Shown: piece after piece, positions 49,617 through 57,591 of the stretch | Layout of the letters: each line of letters begins with the position of its first letter | Numbering within the stretch: position 1 is the stretch's first letter | Assembly: GCF_008364845.1 (NCBI RefSeq) | Contig: NZ_VTTP01000003.1 | Location: 124,001 to 188,000, forward strand | Direction of reading: 5' to 3' | Length of the DNA stretch: 64,000 nt | Source: Actinotalea subterranea | Lineage (GTDB): Bacteria > Actinomycetota > Actinomycetes > Actinomycetales > Cellulomonadaceae | The notes under the pieces: generated by a model | Told to the model about the DNA's origin: nothing | Database searches by the model: none | What the model saw: only the letters and a program-made list of their open reading frames with translations | Made by a program: the position numbers and the translations under genes

Positions 49617-51830
49617 ATGCCCGTGATCGAGCACGTCGACCCGTTCATCGGCACCGAGGTCACGGCCCTCGCCCCGCCGTCGGGCCTGGCCGCGACGTGG
49701 TGGTGGCCCAAGCCCCAGGTCGGCAACACGCACCCCGGCGCCACCTACCCGCTCGGCATGGTCTCCGCGTGCGCGTACTCGGGCGCGTACCCGACGGGCT
49801 ACGGCCGGCACGACCTCTCGACCGAGGGGGTGCCCGCGCCGCTGCACACGGGGCTCGTGGCCTCCGGGTTCACGCACTTCCAGCAGTCCGGGACGGGCGC
49901 GATCCGCAAGTACTACAACTACTTCCGGGTCACACCGATGCTCCAGCCGCTCGACGCGCTCGGCGAGCTGTGGGAGATCGAGGACGAGCGCGCGGAACCC
50001 GGCTGGTACGCGGCGACCCTCGCGGGCATCCGGTGCGAGGTGACCGTCGGGCCCAAGAGCGCCGTGCACCGGTACACGTTCCCCGGGCACCGGGACGCCC
50101 GCCTCGTGATCGACGCGTCCCTGGGCGGCCTCGCGATCCCCTACGGGCGCACCGTGCCGCTGCGCGCCCACCTGCACTCGCTCGCGCCCGGCGTCGCGCA
50201 GGGCGAGATCGTCGTCGAGGGCGCGCCGCTCGCCGTCCACGTCGAGTGCGACGCCGCGTCGTGGCGGCAGATGCTCTGGTACGACCGGCGGCTCATGCCG
50301 GGTGGCACGCGCCTCGACTTCGACCACATCCGCCCCACCACGCTGCGCCCCTTCGGCCTCATGTGGGCGGGGCCGACCGAGCCCGGACAGGTCGTCGAGC
50401 TGCGGTTCGGGTTCTCGCTGCGCGGCGTCGAGCAGGCCCGCCAGAACCTCCGCGCGGACTGCGGCGAGGCGGCGTCGGGCACCTCCACGTTCGACGTGCG
50501 GAGAGCCGCGACCGCGCAGACGTGGCGCGAGCACCTCGGCAAGGTCACGGTCGACACGCCCTCGACCGACCGCCAGACCGTGTTCTCGACCGCGCTCTAC
50601 CACTCGCTCGTCAAGCCGTGCCTCGCACCCGACGAGAGCCCGTTCTGGCCCGCGGGCGGCGCGTTCGCGTTCGACATCTCGACGATGTGGGACATCTACC
50701 GCACCCAGCTCCCCCTGCTGACGACGCTCCTGCCCGAGCGCGCGGTCGAGCTCGCGCAGGCACTGCTCTACATCTGCGAGGAGGAGGGCAACCTGCCCAT
50801 CGGCTACCGCATGGCCCGCGGCGCCGACCAGTTCACGCGGCAGGCGAGCGCCCTCGCGCACACCTTCTTGGCGGATCTGTGCCAGCTGGGGCTCCCGGGC
50901 ATGGACTGGGACTGGGCCCTGGTGCACATGCACAACGACCTGCGGCGCACGTACGGAGAGGACTTCCTCCTGCGCGGCGAGGCGCACCCCATCAGCCACA
51001 CGCTCGACCTCGCGTTCGGGTACTGGTGCACGTCACGGGTCGCACAGCACCTGGGCGACCGCGCGCTCGTCGAGCAGTTCGCGCCGCTCGCCGGCCGGTG
51101 GGTCAACGCGTTCGACCCCGCGGACGGGCTCCTCAAGGACTCCACGTACTACGAGGGCGGCAAGTGGAACTACTCGTTCCGGCTGCTCCACGACATGGCG
51201 GCGCGCATCGACCTCGCGGGCGGCGACGACGCCTTCGTCGGGCTCCTCGACCGGTTCTTCGGGTTCGGGGCCGACACCGTCACGCAGCCGGGCGTGCGGC
51301 CGTCCGTCGAGGAGATGGCACGCGGGTACGCCCTGAACCGCTTCGAGGGGCTCAACAACGAGCCCGACATGGAGGCGCCCTGGGCCTACCAGTACGCGGG
51401 CAGGCCCGACCGGACCGCCGACGTCGTGCACGCCGTGCTGCACCACCAGTTCGGCACGGGACGGGGTGGGCTCCCCGGAAACGACGACTCGGGCGGCCTG
51501 TCCTCCTGGTACGTGTGGGCGTCGCTCGGCCTGTTCCCCGTGGCCGGCCAGAACCTCGTGCTGCTCAACGCGCCCGCCTGGCGCGAGTCCCGCATCGAGG
51601 TGGGTGACGCGGTGGTGACGGTCGAGACCCGCGGGTTCGTGGAGCCCGAGCCCGACGCCCCCGCGCAGCACGTGCAGGGCGTGACCCTCGACGGCGTCCC
51701 GCTCGACCGCACCTGGCTCACCGGCACCGAGCTGCACCGGGGCGCACGTCTCCTCGTCGACCTCGGCCCGACGCCGGGCGGGGGGTCCGCTCGCCGACCG
51801 CCGTCGGCCTCCACGGAAGGACCGCGATGA
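49617..51830 (+). CDS. GH92 family alpha-mannosidase-like protein, cytoplasmic
   Basis: A 737-residue protein without a signal peptide. GH92 features: N-terminal VDPFIGTEV, the GNTHPGATYPLGMV segment, FSTALYHSLVKPCLAPDES and FDISTMWDIYRTQLPLL, NLPIGYRMARG, and the strictly conserved LNNEPDMEAPWAYQY and LPGNDDSGGLSSWYVWASLGLFPV (Glu/Asp and calcium residues). Known GH92 enzymes are calcium-dependent, inverting exo-mannosidases. The lack of a signal and ATGA coupling to a GT4 glycosyltransferase are unusual. A long open frame starting at 47802 is only the shadow of the peptidase gene; ATG 49617 (or GTG 49623) gives a natural start. The stretch WWWPKPQVG near residue 25 is distinctive. Confidence 0.88.
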   Translation: MPVIEHVDPFIGTEVTALAPPSGLAATWWWPKPQVGNTHPGATYPLGMVSACAYSGAYPTGYGRHDLSTEGVPAPLHTGLVASGFTHFQQSGTGAIRKYYNYFRVTPMLQPLDALGELWEIEDERAEPGWYAATLAGIRCEVTVGPKSAVHRYTFPGHRDARLVIDASLGGLAIPYGRTVPLRAHLHSLAPGVAQGEIVVEGAPLAVHVECDAASWRQMLWYDRRLMPGGTRLDFDHIRPTTLRPFGLMWAGPTEPGQVVELRFGFSLRGVEQARQNLRADCGEAASGTSTFDVRRAATAQTWREHLGKVTVDTPSTDRQTVFSTALYHSLVKPCLAPDESPFWPAGGAFAFDISTMWDIYRTQLPLLTTLLPERAVELAQALLYICEEEGNLPIGYRMARGADQFTRQASALAHTFLADLCQLGLPGMDWDWALVHMHNDLRRTYGEDFLLRGEAHPISHTLDLAFGYWCTSRVAQHLGDRALVEQFAPLAGRWVNAFDPADGLLKDSTYYEGGKWNYSFRLLHDMAARIDLAGGDDAFVGLLDRFFGFGADTVTQPGVRPSVEEMARGYALNRFEGLNNEPDMEAPWAYQYAGRPDRTADVVHAVLHHQFGTGRGGLPGNDDSGGLSSWYVWASLGLFPVAGQNLVLLNAPAWRESRIEVGDAVVTVETRGFVEPEPDAPAQHVQGVTLDGVPLDRTWLTGTELHRGARLLVDLGPTPGGGSARRPPSASTEGPR

Positions 51831-53137
51831 CCGCACCGCACCGACCCCGCAACCGCCTCGTCATCATCGTGCGAGCGGACCCCGTGATCTGCGGCCACGC
51901 GGGCGAGGCAAGGCACCTCGCCGAGGCCGCCCGCGAGCGGGGATACGACGACGTGCGCATCGTCACCTGGCCCGTCGAGCGCCTGCGTGAGGCCGGGCTC
52001 CCCCTCAAGCCCCTCGACCGCGTGCTCCCCTACAGCGAGGGCATCACCGTGGAGCGGCCCGGACCCGTGGGCGACTACAAGGTGCCCGACGGCCGGTACC
52101 TCGCGGGGCTCACGGGGCGCCTCGTCGAGCTCTTCACCGACGGTGTGCCGACGCTCTGCCTGTCGCTGTACCTGAGCCCGCACGCCGTCGCCGTCGCCGA
52201 CGCCGTGCGCGTCGCCGAGAGCACCGGGCTCACCGTGGACGTCACGACGGTCGCGGAGGCCGTCGGGTCCGACGTCACGAACGTGGTGCGCTCGTGCGTC
52301 GAGGAGGGGCGCTTCGGTGCCGCGGCCCACGTCCTGTCGAGCTACCTGAGCCACGACGTGTGCCTCGCCGTCTCCGCCTACACGCGCGACCTCATCATCA
52401 GCGAGGCCGAGGCGGTCGACGCCAGGCACGGCACGACCTTCGCGGCCCAGTGCCGGGCGCGGGTCGAGATCTCCTACCCGGCAGTCGACGTGTCGAGCCT
52501 CGTGGACCTCGACCCGCAGGAGACCCGGCGGGCGCTCGCGCGCCGCGGCCTCGAGCCCGACGGGTACGCGCTCTTCCTGTCCCGGCTCAGCCCTGCCAAG
52601 GGAGTCGACGACCTCATCGCCGGGTACGCGCGCAGCCGCGCGGCGGACCACGTGCGGCTCGTCGTCGCAGGCAACGGGCCCGAGGCCGGTCGGCTGCGGG
52701 CGCTCGCGGCGGCGTCCCCGCGCGCCGACCGGATCACGTTCCTCGACGACGTCGACGACGCCGAGAAGCCGCACCTCATGGCCGGCTGCGCCGCCTACGT
52801 GCTGCCGAGCAAGCCCCTCCCGGAGTTCGTCGAGACCTTCGGGATCGCCCTCGTCGAGAAGATGCTCGCGGGCGGCGGGCCCGTGATCACCACGCAGACG
52901 GGTGGCATCCGCGAAGCCGTCGGGGACTGCGCGACGTTCGTGCCCGTCGAGGACCCCGGGGCGATCGCGGCGGCGCTCGACCACCTGGTGCTGGAGCTGG
53001 CCCCGGGCGAGCGGGCGCGGCTCGAGGCGCGTGCCCGGGAGCACGCGCTCAGGTTCGACCGCGGCGTCGTCTTCGACCGCATCGAGGCGCTCGCGCGCGC
53101 GGGGAGCCGAGCGCGCCTGCGCGTCGTGCGGGGGTGA
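51827..53137 (+). CDS. GT4 family glycosyltransferase
   Basis: A 436-residue retaining glycosyltransferase with GT-B fold. The N-terminal domain starts RLVIIVRADPVICGHAGEARHLAEAARERGYDDVRIVTWPVERL, with an unusual long insertion before the hinge. The C-terminal domain holds ALFLSRLSPAKGVDDLIAGYA, LVVAGNGPEAGRLRAL and the donor-binding EFVETFGIALVEKMLAGGGPVITTQTGG with the EX7E pair. The donor is a nucleotide sugar, unknown. The ATG overlaps the GH92 stop codon. Making and trimming the same glycosyl linkage in one compartment is a possible reason for the pairing. Confidence 0.9.
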   Translation: MTAPHRPRNRLVIIVRADPVICGHAGEARHLAEAARERGYDDVRIVTWPVERLREAGLPLKPLDRVLPYSEGITVERPGPVGDYKVPDGRYLAGLTGRLVELFTDGVPTLCLSLYLSPHAVAVADAVRVAESTGLTVDVTTVAEAVGSDVTNVVRSCVEEGRFGAAAHVLSSYLSHDVCLAVSAYTRDLIISEAEAVDARHGTTFAAQCRARVEISYPAVDVSSLVDLDPQETRRALARRGLEPDGYALFLSRLSPAKGVDDLIAGYARSRAADHVRLVVAGNGPEAGRLRALAAASPRADRITFLDDVDDAEKPHLMAGCAAYVLPSKPLPEFVETFGIALVEKMLAGGGPVITTQTGGIREAVGDCATFVPVEDPGAIAAALDHLVLELAPGERARLEARAREHALRFDRGVVFDRIEALARAGSRARLRVVRG

Positions 53138-53148
53138 GCGGCGCAGCG

Positions 53149-53204
53149 CCCGACCCCGCCGCCTGACCGTGGTGACGGGCCGAGGCCGGGGCGGCGGGGT
53201 CGGG
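53149..53204. terminator. Long-loop hairpin between GT4 and alcohol dehydrogenase genes
   Basis: CCCGACCCCGCCGCC (53149-53163) is fully complementary over 15 bases to GGCGGCGGGGTCGGG (53190-53204), with a 26-base loop. It lies between two convergent genes. Confidence 0.6.
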
Positions 53205-53224
53205 ACGGAAGGGTCCGGGCTTCG

Positions 53225-54178
53225 TCAGTCCGCGACGTGCGCGACGACGCGCCCGGTGACCTCGTGCCGGCGCAACCGGTCGATGCCCTCGGGGATCTCC
53301 TCGAACGTGATGACCGTGGTGCTCGGCCGGACCGCACCCGACGCCAGGAGGTCGTAGCAGGCCGCGACGTCGGCCTTGGTCCCGCCGTTGCTGCCGAGCA
53401 CACGCGCCTGCTTGAGGATCATGTCCATGGTGTCGAGCGTGAGCTGGAGCTTGCCCATGCCGACGAGGACGACCGTGCCGTCGCGCCGGATCGCCTTGAC
53501 GGCGTTCGCCGTCGTCGTGCCGAATCCCGCGTAGTCGACCACGAGGTCGAAGTCCTGCCCGGCCCATTCGGCGGCGTCGTGCACGACACCCGTGGCACCG
53601 ACCTCGTGGGCGAGCGGCCACACGGCGTCGTTGACCTCGGCGACGTGGACCTCGCAGCCCGTGACGACGGCGACGCGTGCCCCGACCTGCCCGAGGCCGC
53701 CCAGGCCGATGATGCCGACCTTGTCGCCCGCCTTCGCGCCGCCGATCGTCATGAGCGCGTGGTACGCCGTCATGCCGGCGTCCGTACCGAGGGCCGCGAG
53801 CTCGAACGACAGGCCGTCGGGCATCCGCACGAGGTCGCCCGTGCTGACCCGGTGCTGGAACGAGAAGCCGCCGTCGCGCCCGTAGCCCGGTGAGACGCCG
53901 CTGTCGCCGGTCGGGCACACGCCGACCCGGTCGCCGACAGCCCAGTCGGTCACGTCGGGGCCGACCGCGCGGATCACGCCCGCGATCTCGTGGCCCATCG
54001 TGATCGGGCGGTTCGGGATCATGCCCAGCCAGCCCTCGTCGTCGAGCACGCCGACATCCGAGTGGCACAGCCCCGCGGCCTTGACGTCGAGGACGACCTC
54101 GCCCGGTCCGGGCGTCGGCTCGGGGATCTCGTTGAGCACGAGCGGCTCGTGGGTGGTGGTGAACTGCCAGGCCTTCAT
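53225..54178 (-). CDS. Zinc-dependent alcohol dehydrogenase (MDR superfamily)
   Basis: A 317-residue medium-chain dehydrogenase. Catalytic zinc ligands are visible in GLCHSDVGVLDD (Cys) and TMGHEIAGVIRAVG (His/Glu). Rossmann motif VGIIGLGGLGQVGARVAVVTG, followed by EVNDAVWPLAHEVGA. The loop that normally carries four structural-zinc cysteines contains only one Cys (VGVCPTGDSGVSPGYGRDGG), so the structural zinc is missing and the lobe is shortened. NAD(P)-linked oxidation or reduction of an alcohol or aldehyde is expected; the substrate is unknown. I start at ATG 54178 (MKAWQFTT); an ATG 63 bases upstream lacks support. GGAGGTCAGCC precedes it. Confidence 0.92.
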   Translation of the reverse strand: MKAWQFTTTHEPLVLNEIPEPTPGPGEVVLDVKAAGLCHSDVGVLDDEGWLGMIPNRPITMGHEIAGVIRAVGPDVTDWAVGDRVGVCPTGDSGVSPGYGRDGGFSFQHRVSTGDLVRMPDGLSFELAALGTDAGMTAYHALMTIGGAKAGDKVGIIGLGGLGQVGARVAVVTGCEVHVAEVNDAVWPLAHEVGATGVVHDAAEWAGQDFDLVVDYAGFGTTTANAVKAIRRDGTVVLVGMGKLQLTLDTMDMILKQARVLGSNGGTKADVAACYDLLASGAVRPSTTVITFEEIPEGIDRLRRHEVTGRVVAHVAD

Positions 54179-54432
54179 GGCTGACCTCCACGGCGGCGCG
54201 GACGACGCACCGTTGATCCCGCGCGGGCCCGACGTGTCCACCGGAGCCCGTGGACCGTGCCGACGCTGGCACGTGTCCCTCCCACTGTGATCCCGGTGGC
54301 CCGGGCGCGCCAGGACGTTGGTCCTCTTCGGGCGCGCGAGGCCGACGAGGGGCGCCCGGCGCCTGCGGGCCTGCTGCGTGGCCGACGCCGTTCCCGGCGG
54401 GGAGCACCGGCGGTCGCCGTAGAGTTCCGCGC

Positions 54433-54801
54433 GTGAGGCAGCTGACGACCGACGTCCTCGCCGCCGCGACCCTCTTCCTCGGGTTCGTGGTGGCCGACGT
54501 CAGCGGTGTGCGCGCGCTCGGCGCCGTGGTGCTCGTGGGAGGCCTCGCCTGGTGCGTCCTGCGCGAGGTCCACAGAACCGCATGGTGGCGCCTCGTCGTC
54601 GTCGCGCTGATCGGCGTCGGGTGCTTCGTCGCGGCGCACCTGCTCGCGGACGCGCTCGGCGGGTACCCGGCCGCGGGCCTCGCAGCGGTCGCCCTCGGCC
54701 TCGGAGCGCATCTCCTCGTCGTGCGCGCGGGTGGAGCTGCCCTCTCGGGTGGGACGACGCGCGCGTCGGACCGCCCGACGACGGAACCACGGCCGCGCTG
54801 A
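54433..54801 (+). CDS. Small membrane protein, function unknown
   Basis: A 122-residue protein with three or four hydrophobic segments: LTTDVLAAATLFLGFVVADVSG, ALGAVVLVGGLAWCVLREV, WRLVVVALIGVGCFVAAHLLADAL and AAGLAAVALGLGAHLLVV, then a polar tail. TAGAGT lies seven bases before the GTG, again suggesting a leaderless start. It precedes the sigma-factor gene by about 120 bases on the same strand, separated by an ECF-type promoter, so it is probably independent. No family recognised. Confidence 0.65.
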   Translation: MRQLTTDVLAAATLFLGFVVADVSGVRALGAVVLVGGLAWCVLREVHRTAWWRLVVVALIGVGCFVAAHLLADALGGYPAAGLAAVALGLGAHLLVVRAGGAALSGGTTRASDRPTTEPRPR

Positions 54802-54843
54802 GCAGGGTCGCGACGCCTCACCTGAGACCGGCGCCACCCGGGT

Positions 54844-54871
54844 GGAACCTTCCGGGACCCCGCTGCGTGTT
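54844..54871 (+). promoter_or_regulatory. ECF-type promoter ahead of the sigma factor gene
   Basis: GGAACC (54844-54849) and CGTGTT (54866-54871) are separated by 16 bases, the -35/-10 pattern recognised by many ECF sigma factors. Its place before an ECF sigma gene suggests autoregulation. Initiation would fall near 54878, where an in-frame GTG also occurs. Confidence 0.55.
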
Positions 54872-54922
54872 GGGGGTGTGACTGCGACAGAGGCCGCCTC
54901 GGCGCCGACGAAGGGCGACCAG

Positions 54923-55468
54923 GTGAGCGAGCCTCGACCCGGGGACGACTGGCTCGTGGTCACGACGGACGCCACGTACGAGGAAGAGTTCGTGGCGTTC
55001 ATCAAGGCGGCACGTGACCCGCTGTACCGGATGGCCTACCTGCTGTGCGGTGACCACCACCGGGCCGAGGACCTCACCCAGCAGACGTTCGAGCGGACAT
55101 GGCGGTCCTGGCGCACCGCCCGACGCGGTGACCCGCTGGTCTGGGCACGCCGCATCCTCGCCAACCTGCGTGTCGACACGTGGCGGCGCACCCGGCGGGA
55201 GGTCCTCAGCGGGTTCGACCCGCCGGCTTCTGGCGCGACCTCGGCGGCGACCGGGGTCGTCGACGACAGGGACGCCGTCGTCCGCGCGCTGCTGCTCCTG
55301 CCCGTGAAGCAGCGTCGTGTGGTCGTCCTGCGGCACCTGCTCGAGCTCAGCGAGGCGGAGGTCGCCGCTGAGCTCGGCATCCCGGTCGGCACGGTCAAGA
55401 GCAGCGCCGCGCGGGGGCTCGCGCGTCTGCGACACACCATGGACGAGTCAGGAACGGAGCTGTCATGA
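54923..55468 (+). CDS. SigE-family ECF RNA polymerase sigma factor
   Basis: About 181 residues. Region 2 is YEEEFVAFIKAARDPLYRMAYLLCGDHHRAEDLTQQTFERTWRSW, where AEDLTQQTF is the -10 contact signature. Region 4 is ALLLLPVKQRRVVVLRHLLELSEAEVAAELGIPVGTVKSSAARGLARL. The protein stops soon after, as expected for the actinobacterial SigE-like group. GTG 54923 follows GAAGGG at seven bases; GTG 54878 is the alternative if the mRNA is leaderless from the ECF promoter. The stop overlaps the next gene (ATGA), which encodes the likely membrane anti-sigma factor. Confidence 0.93.
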   Translation: MSEPRPGDDWLVVTTDATYEEEFVAFIKAARDPLYRMAYLLCGDHHRAEDLTQQTFERTWRSWRTARRGDPLVWARRILANLRVDTWRRTRREVLSGFDPPASGATSAATGVVDDRDAVVRALLLLPVKQRRVVVLRHLLELSEAEVAAELGIPVGTVKSSAARGLARLRHTMDESGTELS

Positions 55469-56520
55469 CGGTCTCGGACGACGAGTTCTCGGCGCGGCTG
55501 CGGTCCGCGGCGAGCCTGGACGCCCTGCACTCGGGCCTCAGTGCCGAGCGGGTGCTCGCCTCCAGCCGGCGGGCGCGGCGGCGTCGAACCGCGGGGCTCT
55601 CGGCGGTGACGGCCGTGGTGGCGCTGGCCGTCGTCGCGGTCGGGGCCGGCTGGACTGGCGTCGACGGCGGGGCGGAGCCGGTGCCGGCGGCGGCCCCGCT
55701 CCTCGGCATCCTGCCCGTCGCCGCCGTGGGCCACGGCTGCGCCGAGGTGCCGGTCCCCGGGTTGTCCGACCCGGACCAGGTGGTCCCGACCGACCGGTGG
55801 GGCTCGTTGGCACCCGTGGCCGGGATCCTTCACCTCGTCGACGACCGCACGCCGGAGTACGCCGTGGTCACCTCAGGTCCGGCCGTGTGCGACGCGGTCC
55901 CCGTCGCCGTGCTGCACGACGAGGACGGGCAGCGGGGCGTGGTCGTGTACCGCGACGTGACCGAGCCGTTCCGGGGCATCACCGACCTGGACGAGGCCAC
56001 GGTGCTCGGCCACCCGGCCGACGTGCTGAGCCCGCCCGCCGGGCACCACTACGTGTCCTGGACCGACGACGACGGCGTCCGATGGTTCGCCGAGGCCGCC
56101 GGGCTGAGCGTCGAGGAGCTCGCCGAGACCTTGACCGCGTCACTCGACGACACCGGGCTGGCCACCGTGCCCGAGGGGTTCGAGTCCGTGCCGGTCCCGG
56201 AGCACGAGCCCGACGGGACCGTCTACCGGTGGGCCGTCCAGTACGAGGCGGGCGGGTACACCTACCTGGAGGTGACGAGCCCGGCGCGTGCCCCCGTGGA
56301 GGCCCGGGCGGCGTGGCCCGGGGAGCAGCAGTACACGACGGTCGGCGACGCCGCGGCCGTGTACCTGCCGGACGAGCAGGGCGGCGCCGGCATCCGCTGG
56401 AACACCGCTGAGGCCAGCTACCGGCTGGTCATCGCCGGCGCGGACCTCACCGAGCTGCGCGAGACCGCCGAGCGCCTCGAGCCCGTCACGCCGGACGACC
56501 CCCGCCTGCCGGTGCCGTAG
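55465..56520 (+). CDS. Putative membrane anti-sigma/sensor protein
   Basis: A 351-residue protein. The cytoplasmic N-terminus (about 42 residues) begins MTVSDDEFSARLRSAASLDALHSGLSAERVL and ends in a basic stretch RRARRRRT. One membrane segment follows (LSAVTAVVALAVVAVGAGWTGV, about residues 44-64). The extracytoplasmic part of some 280 residues contains VSWTDDDGVRWFAEAAGLSVEELAETLTASL, a pattern seen in proteins paired with SigE-like factors. No HxxxCxxC zinc motif is seen, so it is not a classic ZAS anti-sigma factor. ATGA overlap with the sigma gene supports joint function. Confidence 0.75.
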   Translation: MTVSDDEFSARLRSAASLDALHSGLSAERVLASSRRARRRRTAGLSAVTAVVALAVVAVGAGWTGVDGGAEPVPAAAPLLGILPVAAVGHGCAEVPVPGLSDPDQVVPTDRWGSLAPVAGILHLVDDRTPEYAVVTSGPAVCDAVPVAVLHDEDGQRGVVVYRDVTEPFRGITDLDEATVLGHPADVLSPPAGHHYVSWTDDDGVRWFAEAAGLSVEELAETLTASLDDTGLATVPEGFESVPVPEHEPDGTVYRWAVQYEAGGYTYLEVTSPARAPVEARAAWPGEQQYTTVGDAAAVYLPDEQGGAGIRWNTAEASYRLVIAGADLTELRETAERLEPVTPDDPRLPVP

Positions 56521-56663
56521 GTCGAGAGCGCGACCTGGATCGGGCCCGCGCTGGTGTGCCGTGTCGAGGGGCGGCGCGCCGCCAGACCGAGGTCACTGTC
56601 GGCACTGACCGGACCGAAGCATCACCACGACCACCGCCGGCGTCGCCGTCGCCGTCGCGAGCC

Positions 56664-56692
56664 TTGCACTCGACACGCTCCCGATATATCGT
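56664..56692 (+). promoter_or_regulatory. PadR promoter with palindromic operator
   Basis: TTGCAC (56664-56669), a 17-base spacer and TATCGT (56687-56692) make a good promoter. The perfect palindrome CGATATATCG (56682-56691) overlaps the -10 and is rare in so GC-rich a context. Autorepression by the PadR product is the simplest reading. Confidence 0.65.
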
Positions 56693-56717
56693 GATGCTGT
56701 CGAGAAAGGACACCATC

Positions 56718-57395
56718 ATGCGCAACCATGACCACTTCACCCAGCCGGAGCACCACGAGCGCCACTTCCGCCCCGCGTGGCCCGACGGACCGGGCGACGG
56801 GCCCGACCCCTTCGCCGGCGGACGCGGCGGGCCCGACCCGTTCTCGGGCGGACGCGGCGGACCGCACCGCGGGCACCGTGGCGGTCCGCCCATGGGAGGC
56901 CCCCGTGGCTTCCGAGGCCCGGGCGGCCACCGAGGACGGGGCCGCGCCCGCGGCGACGTCCGCTCCGCGATCCTGCTGCTCCTCGACGAGCAGCCGCGAC
57001 ACGGGTACGAGCTCATCCAGGAGATCGCCGAGCGCAGCTCGGGCTCGTGGACGCCCAGCCCCGGGTCGGTCTACCCGACGCTCCAGGCACTCGAGGACGA
57101 GGGACTCGTCACGATCGAGAGCATCGAGGGGCGCAAGACCGCGTCTCTCACGCCCGCGGGCAGCGCGCACGTCGAGGAGAACCGTGACCGCCTCGGGACG
57201 CCGTGGACGGTCGACGGGGAGGACCACGGGCCGGCCCTCGCGTTCCGCGAGGAGTTCCTCGCGCTGCGCGACGCCGTGCGGCAGGTCGCGCGCGTCGGGT
57301 CCCCAGCCCAGCACACCGCTGCGGCGACGGCGATCGCCGCAGCACGCAAGGAGCTCTATCGACTCCTCGCGCAGGACACCTCCGACGACATCTGA
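56718..57395 (+). CDS. PadR-family regulator with Gly/His/Arg-rich N-terminus
   Basis: A 225-residue protein. Residues 1-78 are low complexity, rich in Gly, Arg, His and Pro (GGRGGPDPFSGGRGGPHRG and following), with about a dozen histidines that could bind metal or, with the arginines, nucleic acid. From residue 79 the PadR winged helix runs: GDVRSAILLLLDEQPRHGYELIQEIAERSSGSWTPSPGSVYPTLQALEDEGLVTIESIEGRKTASLTPAG. A C-terminal helical dimerisation region follows. AAAGGA precedes the ATG. PadR proteins repress stress or efflux genes in response to phenolics or drugs; the only visible target is its own promoter. Confidence 0.9.
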   Translation: MRNHDHFTQPEHHERHFRPAWPDGPGDGPDPFAGGRGGPDPFSGGRGGPHRGHRGGPPMGGPRGFRGPGGHRGRGRARGDVRSAILLLLDEQPRHGYELIQEIAERSSGSWTPSPGSVYPTLQALEDEGLVTIESIEGRKTASLTPAGSAHVEENRDRLGTPWTVDGEDHGPALAFREEFLALRDAVRQVARVGSPAQHTAAATAIAAARKELYRLLAQDTSDDI

Positions 57396-57486
57396 CGCGC
57401 CGACGCGGGCGCCGGCCCGCGGGGGCGCGGCCTCGGGGACCGGGCCGAGGCGTGAGGAAGCCGGCCCGCGCCTGCGCCGCCTCGCG

Positions 57487-57576
57487 GAGCCGGCCGACGC
57501 GGGTGGAAGCCGGCCCGCGCGAGCGCCTCCTCGGGGAGCCGGCCTACGCGGGTGGAAGCTGGCCCGCGCGAGCGCC
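57487..57576. repeat. 49-base-period direct repeat between convergent genes
   Basis: Two 41-base copies (57487-57527 and 57536-57576) differ at only two positions and share GACGCGGGTGGAAGC-like cores. A degenerate third copy (GGAAGCCGGCCCGCGC) lies near 57455. Together they fill 57396-57591 between PadR and the convergent hydrolase. No ORF. Confidence 0.75.
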
Positions 57577-57591
57577 GTGTTCAGCAGTCTC

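Noticed and set aside
54250-54432. Upstream extension of the small membrane protein at 54433
   Set aside because: The added residues are Arg/Gly/Pro-rich with no ribosome site; GTG 54433 with TAGAGT upstream gives a clean membrane protein.
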